Both the position numbers and the translations under genes were made by a program. A DNA stretch of 5,192 bases, taken from assembly GCA_002254335.1 (NCBI GenBank), contig NIVA01000237.1, positions 1-5,192 of the forward strand, written 5' to 3'. This stretch comes from Bacteroidetes bacterium 4572_114. GTDB lineage: Bacteria > Bacteroidota > Bacteroidia > Bacteroidales > 4484-276. Positions 1 to 5,192 of this stretch are shown here, one piece after another; the first letter of the stretch is position 1, and every line of letters begins with the position of its first letter. The notes under the pieces were generated by a model, which worked only from the letters and a program-made list of their open reading frames with translations, was not told the origin of the DNA and made no database searches.

Positions 1-357
1 AAAGACGAATTGACTAATCTGCAAAAACTGATAAATGCAGAAAAAAGTGATTTGTTCGATGTTTTGGAATATGTTTTTGATAGCGATATTAAACCAATAA
101 CGAGAGAAGAAAGAGCAGAAAGGGCAAAAGCCACAATTTTTGCATTACTGAATGATAAACAAAAAGAATTTATAGAATTTGTGTTGAATAAATATGTAGA
201 AGCAGGGGTAACAGAACTTGATCAGGAAAAATTACCAATTCTACTTCAAACAAAATATCAATCGTTGGAAGATGCTATGGGGATTTTAGGTGATGTTCAA
301 AATATAAGTTCGCTGTTCATAGAGTTTCAGAAACATTTATACGAAAAAGTAGCATAA
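1..357 (+). CDS. hsdR: Type I restriction enzyme R subunit (HsdR), C-terminal fragment, 5' end outside window
   Basis: The frame is open from base 1 (reading KDELTNLQ) to the TAA at 355-357, so this is the last 118 codons of a longer gene and the TTG at 10 is not a start. The sequence matches the C-terminal helical domain of type I restriction endonuclease R subunits (EcoEI_R_C type): an FIEFVLNKYVEAGVTELD stretch, then LPILLQTKYQSLEDAMGILG, then an ISSLFIEFQKHLY ending. In the family this domain docks the motor/nuclease subunit onto the HsdM/HsdS methyltransferase. The nuclease and DEAD-box helicase domains, and presumably hsdM and hsdS, lie to the left of the window. A second stop (TGA, 358-360) follows directly. 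The family call is by recognition; the activity of the full enzyme cannot be judged from here. Confidence 0.88.
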   Translation, partial: KDELTNLQKLINAEKSDLFDVLEYVFDSDIKPITREERAERAKATIFALLNDKQKEFIEFVLNKYVEAGVTELDQEKLPILLQTKYQSLEDAMGILGDVQNISSLFIEFQKHLYEKVA

Positions 358-417
358 TGAAAAGAGGACCAACCCGAAAAAACAAAATCAAGTCAGTGCT
401 AAATTGAAGATGGGGAG

Positions 418-498
418 ATGAAAATACTTAAAGCCCGGCAGGTAACAATGTATATAAATAATTGCCGAAATAGCAGGAATATCAAATATTTTTATTGA
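418..498 (+). CDS. Possible 26-codon small ORF after hsdR (weak)
   Basis: An ATG at 418 opens 26 codons (MKILKARQVTMYINNCRNSR and six more residues) ending in TGA at 496-498. It is directly preceded by GGGGAG, a purine-rich stretch that could act as a ribosome binding site but lies only a base or so from the ATG, which is too close for a normal one. I recognise no family. It could be a tiny gene, the remnant of a decayed gene, or chance. The rest of the 358-578 gap is A+T-rich and holds only a weak 5-bp hairpin (AAACC/GGTTT, 526-540) besides the promoter box listed separately. Confidence 0.15.
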   Translation: MKILKARQVTMYINNCRNSRNIKYFY

Positions 499-556
499 TT
501 AACTATTTGAAGTAGTGTATAATAAAAACCTATTCGGTTTAATAATTGAATTTTAG

Positions 557-564
557 TAATTTTG
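557..564 (+). promoter_or_regulatory. Putative Bacteroidota -7 promoter box for the lipoprotein gene
   Basis: TAATTTTG fits the Bacteroidota housekeeping sigma -7 consensus TAnnTTTG. It ends 14 bases before the ATG at 579, so the leader would be very short. No good TTTG -33 element is visible 19-21 bases upstream (only TTCG at 533-536). The region is A+T-rich, so a chance match is possible. Confidence 0.3.
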
Positions 565-578
565 TGAAAAAAGAAAAC

Positions 579-1211
579 ATGGAAAAAGTATTAAGGGTTT
601 TATCAGTATTTACTATTAGCTTGGTTTTAGTGTTTACATCTTGTGAGAAAAAAGACACCAATAAAGACACCAAAATATCTCAAACAACAGATATTTCCTT
701 AAAATGTTTTGAACCTGAAGTAATTGTTAAAGGTGGGGGGGATAAAGAAGATTACAGAAAAGTTGTTGTAGAAGAATTGGTTAAAAAAGAAGAATGTAAA
801 TGGGAAGTAGTTTCGGGTATTATTGAGTATTATTATCAGGATGAAATGGTATTCTCAATAAATTTTGGTAATGGACAATGTGATGGAGTTGCGACCATAA
901 GCTGGTTAGAAAATGAAACAATTGAAAGCAAAGTAGTTGATGTATGGAAATTATTTTTGAACGGCACAAATGATAAAGACAAAAAATATTTTGTAATAGA
1001 AGAGCTTGTTAAAAGCGAAGAATGTGACTACGAAATAGTTTCAGGAATAATTGAATATCAAGACAAAAGTGGTAATCCATATGTTACAATAGATTTTGGT
1101 AATGGCGAGTGTGATGGAATAGCAACTAAATGCCGGACAAAAGAAGGTGTTACCGAATGTGACGACTTTAATGTAGATTATTGGGGCGGAAAATTCAAAG
1201 ATAAAGAATAA
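579..1211 (+). CDS. Putative lipoprotein with two tandem VSGIIEY/FGNGxCDG modules
   Basis: This encodes 210 residues. The ATG at 579 is preferred over the upstream TTG at 546 because it sits after an A-rich leader and starts a standard lipoprotein signal: a charged MEK, a hydrophobic stretch from about residue 5 to 19, and a lipobox ending in FTSC with the acylated cysteine at residue 22. The mature start (CEKKDTNK) is charged, typical of Bacteroidota lipoproteins. The mature part carries two homologous modules at residues about 62-108 and 138-185, offset by 76-77 residues. Each reads EELVK.EEC, then SGIIEY, then FGNG.CDG.AT, and each is followed by a VD.W motif (VDVWK, VDYWG). Each module keeps a cysteine pair (C73/C101 and C149/C178), a plausible disulfide outside the cytoplasm. 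The motif resembles cysteine-containing stretches I associate with Bacteroidota surface proteins, but I know no function. It lies downstream of hsdR on the same strand, but the 221-base gap argues for separate transcription. Confidence 0.72.
   Translation: MEKVLRVLSVFTISLVLVFTSCEKKDTNKDTKISQTTDISLKCFEPEVIVKGGGDKEDYRKVVVEELVKKEECKWEVVSGIIEYYYQDEMVFSINFGNGQCDGVATISWLENETIESKVVDVWKLFLNGTNDKDKKYFVIEELVKSEECDYEIVSGIIEYQDKSGNPYVTIDFGNGECDGIATKCRTKEGVTECDDFNVDYWGGKFKDKE
762..902 (+). repeat. Module copy 1 of the lipoprotein's internal duplication
   Basis: This codes for the first EELVKKEEC / EVVSGIIEY / INFGNGQCDGVAT module. It aligns with 990-1133 at an offset of 228 bases up to SGIIEY and 231 bases after it, a one-codon indel. 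The similarity is clear at protein level and diverged at DNA level, so the duplication is not recent. Confidence 0.7.
990..1133 (+). repeat. Module copy 2 of the lipoprotein's internal duplication
   Basis: This codes for the second module: IEELVKSEEC / EIVSGIIEY / IDFGNGECDGIAT. Both cysteines and the FGNGxCDG loop of copy 1 are conserved. The copy continues into a C-terminal tail with two further cysteines (C185, C194). Confidence 0.7.
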
Positions 1212-1250
1212 TCCTTAATTCAAAGTAAAACTTTTTTTGGCTTAGCTTAC

Positions 1251-2582
1251 CTAAACATTTCCCTGGCCCTTCTGCCGTTTCCGTTCTGTTTCTTCCAAAA
1301 GAATTTTCCTTAGCCTAATTGATTTTGGTGTAACTTCCACGTACTCATCCCCCTTGATATATTCCATTGCTTCTTCAAGCGAAAATTTTATTTCATATTT
1401 CCGGCCATTTTTTTCCTTCACTATAACTTGTGGTTGCCCAAGCTGAAATTCGTAACCCTCACGGCGCATGGTTTCAACCAAAATGGAAATATGTAAAATC
1501 CCCCGGCCATAAACCAATAGCTTTTCGGGCGAACCGGTTTCTTCGACCCGCATGGCCAGGTTCTTCTCCGTCTCCTTAAACAAGCGGTCGCGGATGTGGC
1601 GTGAGGTTACATAAATCCCCTCTTTGCCAAAAAATGGTGAGTTATTTATTGTGAACAACATGCTCATGGTAGGCTCGTCCACATTGATGGGTTTCATGGC
1701 TTCGGGCAATTCAGCATCGGCAATGGTATCGCCAATTTCAAAGTTTTCGATCCCCAACACTGCGCAAATTTCACCCGAACTGATCTCGGTTTTCACCTTC
1801 TCTTTGCCCAACCCTTCAAATCGGTAAAGCTCTTTGACCACCGACCTGGCCACCGACCCGTTCCTTTTGACCACCGAGACCGGCATCCCCATTTTTATGT
1901 TGCCGCGTGTTATCCGGCCCACGGCAATCCTGCCGAGGTATGATGAATAATCTAATGAGCTTATCTGCATTTGTAGGGTGCCGGTTTTTTCTTCCGGTGG
2001 CGGTATCACCTCCAGGATGGTATCAAGCAAGGCACTGATATCCTGTGTTGGTTCCTGCCAACCGTGCGACATCCAGCCCTGCTTTGAGGAACCGTATAAA
2101 GTTTGAAAATCAAGCTGGTCTTCGCTGGCATCAAGGCTGTACATCAGTTCAAACACTGCTTCATGCACTTCGTCGGGCGAACAATTTGGTTTGTCAACCT
2201 TGTTTACCACCACGATTGGCTTCAGCCCTAACGCAATGGCTTTTTGCAACACAAACCTGGTCTGCGGCATAGGCCCTTCAAAGGCATCAACCAATAAAAT
2301 CACGCCATCGGCCATATTCAACACACGCTCCACTTCCCCGCCAAAATCGGAGTGCCCCGGTGTATCGATTATATTAATTTTAACCCCTTTGTACCTTACC
2401 GAAACATTTTTTGCAAGGATGGTGATCCCCCGTTCGCGCTCAAGATCGTTCGAGTCTAAGATAAGTTCGCCCATGTCCTGGTTATCGCGGAACAGTTTAA
2501 CCTGGTGAAGTATCCTGTCAACCAATGTAGTCTTACCGTGGTCAACGTGGGCAATTATGGCAATGTTTCTTATGTCTTGCAC
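1251..2582 (-). CDS. typA: Translational GTPase TypA/BipA with a large internal in-frame C-terminal deletion
   Basis: TypA/BipA is an EF-G-like ribosomal GTPase involved in stress- and cold-related ribosome assembly and translation. I chose the GTG at 2582, giving 443 residues. It places VQDIRNIAIIAHVDHGKTT exactly where family members start, and a -7 promoter box (2615-2622) lies between it and the upstream ATG at 2636. All GTPase motifs are present: AHVDHGKTT (11-19), RGIT (51-54), DTPGH (73-77), NKVD (127-130) and GSSKQGW (164-170). Domain II begins near 203 and domain III spans about 304-390, including GRGILHI and MRREGYE. After PQVIVKEKNGRKYEI (384-398) the sequence jumps to KFSLEEAMEYI (399 on) and the conserved tail GDEYVEVTPKSIRLRK. 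Full-length proteins are near 600 residues and have domain V plus most of the C-terminal domain between these two points. About 150 residues are therefore missing without loss of frame. The gene may be nonfunctional or altered in function, or this could be an assembly collapse. Confidence 0.9.
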   Translation of the reverse strand: MQDIRNIAIIAHVDHGKTTLVDRILHQVKLFRDNQDMGELILDSNDLERERGITILAKNVSVRYKGVKINIIDTPGHSDFGGEVERVLNMADGVILLVDAFEGPMPQTRFVLQKAIALGLKPIVVVNKVDKPNCSPDEVHEAVFELMYSLDASEDQLDFQTLYGSSKQGWMSHGWQEPTQDISALLDTILEVIPPPEEKTGTLQMQISSLDYSSYLGRIAVGRITRGNIKMGMPVSVVKRNGSVARSVVKELYRFEGLGKEKVKTEISSGEICAVLGIENFEIGDTIADAELPEAMKPINVDEPTMSMLFTINNSPFFGKEGIYVTSRHIRDRLFKETEKNLAMRVEETGSPEKLLVYGRGILHISILVETMRREGYEFQLGQPQVIVKEKNGRKYEIKFSLEEAMEYIKGDEYVEVTPKSIRLRKILLEETERKRQKGQGNV

Positions 2583-2614
2583 TGATTTTATTTTAAGTAA
2601 AAAAAAAGAATTTG

Positions 2615-2622
2615 CAAAAGTA
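2615..2622 (-). promoter_or_regulatory. -7 promoter box of typA
   Basis: On the minus strand this reads TACTTTTG, a full match to the Bacteroidota -7 consensus TAnnTTTG. It ends 32 bases before the GTG at 2582, giving a leader of roughly 25 bases that is A-rich just before the start (AAAATAAAATCA). No -33 TTTG is seen at the usual 19-21 base spacing; one TTTG lies about 11-12 bases upstream. It supports the GTG start over the ATG at 2636. Confidence 0.5.
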
Positions 2623-2713
2623 TCCTTTAAAGCCAAACCGTTGCCTTACTTTCTCAAACAAAAATTATAGCCATTTCCCCGGTTAGGTCATTTTGGATGG
2701 CCTGCCGCACCTA

Positions 2714-2746
2714 ATTTCCTTAGCGACTTAAAGTCGCTTAGGAAAT
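2714..2746. repeat. 33-base near-perfect palindrome
   Basis: Two 16-base arms (2714-2729 and 2731-2746) around a single central A pair at 15 of 16 positions; the only mismatch is T2721 against T2739. The core is GCGACTTAAAGTCGC. Neither side has a T-tract, so it is not a normal intrinsic terminator. It lies about 90 bases upstream of the typA promoter box, and could be a dispersed palindromic repeat, a protein-binding site or the end of a transcript arriving from the tRNA side. Confidence 0.65.
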
Positions 2747-2778
2747 ATAAATGTTAATTCACATTTGAAAACATAAGG

Positions 2779-2895
2779 GAGCCTCTAAAAATAGTGAAGT
2801 TCAAGGCGCAAGCGAATTTAATACCGGAGTTTACTCTTGTAAATGAGGATTTTAAATTCGTGCAGTGATGCAGAAATTTGCATTTTTAGAGGTTA
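2779..2895. repeat. Composite imperfect palindrome of about 115 bases, MITE- or REP-like
   Basis: Three nested pairs of arms share one axis near 2836.5. The outer pair CCTCTAAAAAT (2782-2792) and ATTTTTAGAGG (2882-2892) is an 11-base perfect inverted repeat, extended by a G-T and an A-T pair. The middle pair is CGAATTTAA (2813-2821) with TTAAATTCG (2852-2860). The inner pair is TTTAC (2830-2834) with GTAAA (2839-2843), with a TCTT loop. It carries no protein gene. The common axis and terminal inverted repeats suggest a small non-autonomous mobile element or a large dispersed palindromic repeat. No convincing target-site duplication is seen. Confidence 0.55.
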
Positions 2896-2899
2896 TCAT

Positions 2900-2931
2900 A
2901 AAAAAAAGCCGCTCAAAGGAGCAGCTTTTTT
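2900..2931 (-). terminator. Intrinsic terminator after tRNA-His
   Basis: On the minus strand, GCTGCTC (2925-2919), a CTTT loop and GAGCGGC (2914-2908) form a 7-bp stem with one G-T pair. It is flanked by an A-run on the 5' side and seven or eight Ts on the 3' side. It begins only six bases past the tRNA 3' end. The matching T-run on the other strand means it could also work in the plus direction. Confidence 0.85.
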
Positions 2932-2936
2932 ATCTG

Positions 2937-3011
2937 GGTGCCTGATGGGATTTGAACCCACGACCCCTGGAACCACAATCCAGTGCTCTAACCAACTGAG
3001 CTACAAGCACC
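2937..3011 (-). tRNA. tRNA-His (anticodon GTG)
   Basis: The minus strand folds into a full cloverleaf. The acceptor stem is GTGCTTG (3010-3004) with CAGGCAC (2944-2938), including one G-T pair. The D-arm is AGCTCAGTTGGTTAGAGC, the anticodon stem CTGGA/TCCAG holds the loop TTGTGGT, and the T-arm is GTGGGTTCAAATCCCAT. The extra G at 3011 opposite the discriminator C at 2937 is the G-1:C73 pair that identifies tRNA-His to histidyl-tRNA synthetase. The 3' CCA is not encoded (the DNA continues CAG), so it must be added by nucleotidyltransferase. The gene lies 33 bases downstream of the DUF5723 stop on the same strand and is followed at once by a terminator. Confidence 0.96.
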
Positions 3012-3027
3012 ATTTTAAAATGGGGTG

Positions 3028-3035
3028 CAAAGATA
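3028..3035 (-). promoter_or_regulatory. -7 promoter box of tRNA-His
   Basis: On the minus strand this reads TATCTTTG, matching TAnnTTTG, and it ends 16 bases before the first tRNA base. It suggests the tRNA has its own promoter. Any -33 contact would fall inside the last codons of the DUF5723 gene. No clear TTTG is present at 19-21 bases spacing. Confidence 0.5.
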
Positions 3036-3043
3036 ATACATTT

Positions 3044-4498
3044 TCAAATATGGTACTTTACAGCGACATAAAAATCAAGTCCTGTAAAATCATTAAAGTT
3101 GAAAAGCCCGCCAAGTTTTTCTGTGCCAATACTAACATAATGAAACCGGACAAACAGCCCTATACGGGGCTTATTAAAATCGTAAAGTGAAAATGGCATG
3201 TTCACCTCGAACTTCGATGTTTCATAACGTAAACTAAGTATTGCCTGTGCCGGCCTTCGCAATTGGTTGGCCGATATTTTTAATGGCAATACCAACACAG
3301 TGTTCAAATACCAGTGGGGAAAATATTGATAATCGGCCTGTAGGCTTAAACTTGTTGAGAGGCCAAGCCCAAACGATTTTGCTTGTAACGAGGCCGTGGG
3401 GTCACCGTAAAAAACTGTACTGAATTTTGCTGTAAGTTCGTTGATGCTGCCAAAACCAACTGTATCTACTTCATCCCAATACGCCCCCACATTATCATAG
3501 GTGTGTTGTTGGGCATTTTCCTTGAAATTAATTTTACCTAGGTCAAGTATCGATAAACCAACTTTATAGAGATAATCCTCATGCTCGTAGGCACAGTATC
3601 TTTTTGGCTTCGAGCGTGTGGGGACTTCCCGTTTCCGTGCATACATCATCCCCAGGTCAACAGCAACTCCTTTTCCTTTGAATGTTGCACCGCTTGCAGG
3701 ATATTCGTTATTATCAAAATCCATAGGAATTGAAAAACCAATATCTGCATCCAGGTTTCTGATATCAAGTACTGAATCACTGACCAAAGTATAATCGACA
3801 TTTCTTGACTGGATACTGGTCCCGGCATAGCCAAAGAGTGCCCTGATATTAATTCCGGCCGATAAAAAATTACGTCCTTGTTCTTTTAAAACGTATGAAT
3901 AATTTGCACCTAATTCCCACCATCCCATAGTAGATATATCAAAGGCACCATGGTTGTAATCAATTCCCCATAAAGAGTCAAATTCCAGGCCCTCGTACAT
4001 CATAACTGCAATATCCGGGGGCAGGCCGTGTACAGATGAAACCACCAAAGCCCTGGTAAACAGGCCAACCGATTGGTTGCCAAATGTAAACGATACCGAA
4101 GGGCCTAAAACATCAATACGTTCATATCCATTTACAGGTTTGCTTGTCCTGTAATAATCCACTCCATTGCCACTTTCGCCAATAACAGGAAGCTTTGGGT
4201 TGAGCGAAAGGAAATCCCCTAACCGGTAATCTTTTTTGTGGATATACAAAAAGTTGTTCTCCAGAAAAGTATTTGCGCCGAGTATGTTGATATCAAAGAA
4301 AATCTTTGAATATACCGTTGAGGCCGGATTAAGTTGAGATGAGTAAATCCCGCCATAATTGCTGGTTGTAAGGCCAATTTTTTCCTGTGAGGAGAGTGTG
4401 GGGGAAAATATGGTAAAAAACAAAAAAACAAACGAAAGATGTTTTATTGGATTACCGAAAAGATTATTAAACGTATTATTTGCAATAGCTTGTGCCAA
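3044..4498 (-). CDS. DUF5723 family protein, probable outer-membrane beta-barrel
   Basis: The 484-codon frame has no ATG or GTG near its 5' end; the only upstream standard start is TTG at 4498. A classic signal peptide, KHLSFVFLFFTIFSPTLSS, begins at residue 19, with predicted cleavage before QEKIGL. The mature start, GLTTSNYGGIYSSQLNPAST, then FFDINILGANTFLENN, is typical of DUF5723 proteins of Bacteroidota. The rest alternates polar and hydrophobic strands with many aromatics and ends in a strand-like FYVAVKYHI, as expected of an outer-membrane barrel. Length is near the family norm. The function is unknown. Codon 18 (4447-4445), just before KHLSF, is ATA where ATG would be expected, and a promoter box covers the TTG, so the true start is doubtful. 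It is divergent from the acyl-CoA ligase gene. Confidence 0.8.
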   Translation of the reverse strand: MAQAIANNTFNNLFGNPIKHLSFVFLFFTIFSPTLSSQEKIGLTTSNYGGIYSSQLNPASTVYSKIFFDINILGANTFLENNFLYIHKKDYRLGDFLSLNPKLPVIGESGNGVDYYRTSKPVNGYERIDVLGPSVSFTFGNQSVGLFTRALVVSSVHGLPPDIAVMMYEGLEFDSLWGIDYNHGAFDISTMGWWELGANYSYVLKEQGRNFLSAGINIRALFGYAGTSIQSRNVDYTLVSDSVLDIRNLDADIGFSIPMDFDNNEYPASGATFKGKGVAVDLGMMYARKREVPTRSKPKRYCAYEHEDYLYKVGLSILDLGKINFKENAQQHTYDNVGAYWDEVDTVGFGSINELTAKFSTVFYGDPTASLQAKSFGLGLSTSLSLQADYQYFPHWYLNTVLVLPLKISANQLRRPAQAILSLRYETSKFEVNMPFSLYDFNKPRIGLFVRFHYVSIGTEKLGGLFNFNDFTGLDFYVAVKYHI

Positions 4499-4503
4499 AA
4501 TTA
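4496..4503 (-). promoter_or_regulatory. Putative -7 promoter box overlapping the TTG start of the DUF5723 gene
   Basis: On the minus strand this reads TAATTTTG, matching TAnnTTTG, and its last three bases are the TTG at 4498. If used, transcription starts near 4488 and the TTG would not be in the message. The leader would then be about 40 bases, running to the ATA at 4447. No -33 TTTG is visible. Confidence 0.4.
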
Positions 4504-4607
4504 TTAGTTGTCCAGGTAGTAATTTAGTTATTGCTTATTAGTGAAGTAAAAGATTTTCATAAACCCAAAATGTTTTGTTTATTTGACAGACACTGAATCA
4601 AGTTAAT

Positions 4608-4643
4608 AGTTGCCCCAATATTTCAAGTTGCCCCAATACTTCA
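4608..4643. repeat. Tandem 18-base direct repeat, two copies, in a divergent promoter region
   Basis: AGTTGCCCCAATATTTCA (4608-4625) is followed without a gap by AGTTGCCCCAATACTTCA (4626-4643); they differ only at 4621/4639. The repeat lies about 42 bases upstream of the acyl-CoA ligase -7 box and about 105 bases upstream of the DUF5723 one. The GCCCC core stands out from an A+T-rich surround. It could be a two-site operator or activator site, or a replication-slippage product. Confidence 0.6.
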
Positions 4644-4684
4644 TGAATATTTAACCCAAATAACGCATAATCTCTAAAAATATT

Positions 4685-4692
4685 TATTTTTG
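4685..4692 (+). promoter_or_regulatory. -7 promoter box of the acyl-CoA ligase gene
   Basis: TATTTTTG matches TAnnTTTG and ends 32 bases before the ATG at 4725, the same spacing as at typA. The leader CCAAACCAAACAAAAATT is A-rich, as usual in this phylum. No good -33 TTTG is present, so an activator may help. Confidence 0.45.
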
Positions 4693-4724
4693 TGCTGATC
4701 CAAACCAAACAAAAATTATTTAGT

Positions 4725-5192
4725 ATGGAAGTTACCCGTATCTTTGACTTATTGGACAGGTATGCAGAGCGGTATCAGAAAGATGATGTACTGGCAGGAA
4801 AAAAAGACGGCAAATGGGTGAAATACTCAGCCGATGATTACATAAAAAACTCAAACTATTTTAGCTATGGCCTTTTAGGCTTGGGTTTCAAGCGGGGCGA
4901 TAAGATTGCCACCGTTGCCAACAATCGGCCCGAATGGAATATCACCGACATGGGAATGATGCAAATAGGTGTGGTACATGTACCGATTTATCCAACCATC
5001 AGCCTTGTGGATTATGAACATATCCTCATCCACTCCGATGTAAAAGCCATTATCATATCAGATAAACTGTTATATGAAAAACTAAAGGGCCTCATCAAAA
5101 AAATTCCATTTATCCATCATGTTTTTACTATCGGCGAGGTGGAAGGTGTTAGGAACTGGCCGGAGATTATTGAAATTGGCAAAGCACTGGAA
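4725..5192 (+). CDS. AMP-dependent long-chain fatty-acid--CoA ligase, N-terminal part
   Basis: The frame starts at ATG 4725 after an A-rich leader and stays open for 156 codons to the window end. The protein begins MEVTRIFDLLDRYAERYQ, then KKDGKWVKYSADDY, a GLGFKRGDKIATVANNRPEW segment, and IGVVHVPIYPTISLVDYEHI followed by a HSDVKAIIISD segment. This order is the N-terminal subdomain of the ANL adenylate-forming superfamily, of the FadD15-like long-chain acyl-CoA synthetase type (usually about 590-600 residues). Such enzymes activate fatty acids with ATP and CoA through an acyl-adenylate, at the cytoplasmic face of the membrane. The TSGTTGxPKG ATP-binding loop and the catalytic lysine lie outside the window, so activity and chain-length preference cannot be judged. 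The gene is divergent from DUF5723, with a possible shared control region holding the 18-base repeats. Confidence 0.88.
   Translation, partial: MEVTRIFDLLDRYAERYQKDDVLAGKKDGKWVKYSADDYIKNSNYFSYGLLGLGFKRGDKIATVANNRPEWNITDMGMMQIGVVHVPIYPTISLVDYEHILIHSDVKAIIISDKLLYEKLKGLIKKIPFIHHVFTIGEVEGVRNWPEIIEIGKALE

Noticed and set aside
526..540. AAACC/GGTTT hairpin before the lipoprotein gene
   Set aside because: It has only a 5-bp stem and no T-tract following, so it is insufficient for a terminator or riboswitch.
1221..1240. Possible terminator in the convergent lipoprotein/typA gap
   Set aside because: There is a seven-T run, but the hairpin before it is only 4-5 bp (AAAG/CTTT) and all A+T except one pair, which is too weak to call.
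2045..2508. Overlapping plus-strand open frames inside typA
   Set aside because: They are antisense shadows of a strongly conserved GTPase gene and have no recognisable protein features.
2583..2636. Longer typA starting at ATG 2636 with 18 extra residues
   Set aside because: The extension is not part of the family's conserved start, and the TACTTTTG promoter box at 2615-2622 lies inside it. The GTG at 2582 aligns with homologues.
2843..3190. Plus-strand 115-codon open frame
   Set aside because: It runs through the terminator, the whole tRNA-His gene on the other strand and the end of the DUF5723 gene, so it is a shadow.
4672..4682. CTCTAAAAATA identical to part of the left end of the palindrome at 2783-2793
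   Set aside because: It is an 11-base A+T-rich match with no partner arm nearby and is likely chance.
1..5192. CRISPR array, retron or phage-defence cassette beyond hsdR
   Set aside because: No spaced repeats, reverse transcriptase, integrase or toxin-antitoxin pair is visible on either strand.

Overview
This window looks like a Bacteroidota chromosome. The case rests on several features: -7 promoter boxes of the form TAnnTTTG with A-rich leaders instead of Shine-Dalgarno sites, a DUF5723-type outer-membrane protein (a family I know from this phylum), a short-signal lipoprotein with a TSC lipobox, and a TypA whose sequence resembles Bacteroidota homologues. I cannot name the genus.

Layout, left to right. 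Bases 1-357 (+) are the 3' end of a type I restriction enzyme HsdR subunit. A 221-base A+T-rich gap follows, and then a small lipoprotein (579-1211, +) built from two copies of a module with conserved cysteines. This left block is visibly A+T-richer than the rest and looks like the edge of a defence/accessory segment. It ends tail-to-tail against typA (1251-2582, -), the ribosome-binding translational GTPase TypA/BipA. Bases 2583-2936 hold no protein gene but contain the typA promoter, a 33-base near-perfect palindrome, a composite imperfect palindrome of about 115 bases and a strong intrinsic terminator. Next come tRNA-His (GTG anticodon, 2937-3011, -) and a DUF5723 outer-membrane protein (3044-4498, -), whose 3' end covers the tRNA promoter region. 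A 226-base divergent promoter region with a tandem 18-base repeat separates it from the 5' end of an AMP-dependent long-chain acyl-CoA ligase (from 4725, +, runs off the window).

The genes do not form one pathway. The window is a junction between a restriction-modification neighbourhood and ordinary core genes. The most notable point is that typA is open and in frame but has only 443 codons against about 600 for the family. The missing part is internal: the reading passes from the end of domain III directly to the conserved C-terminal tail, losing domain V and most of the BipA-specific C-terminal domain. Second, the DUF5723 gene has an ATA codon where an ATG would be expected, and a promoter box sits over the only upstream TTG. 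No clearly new multi-gene system is visible.
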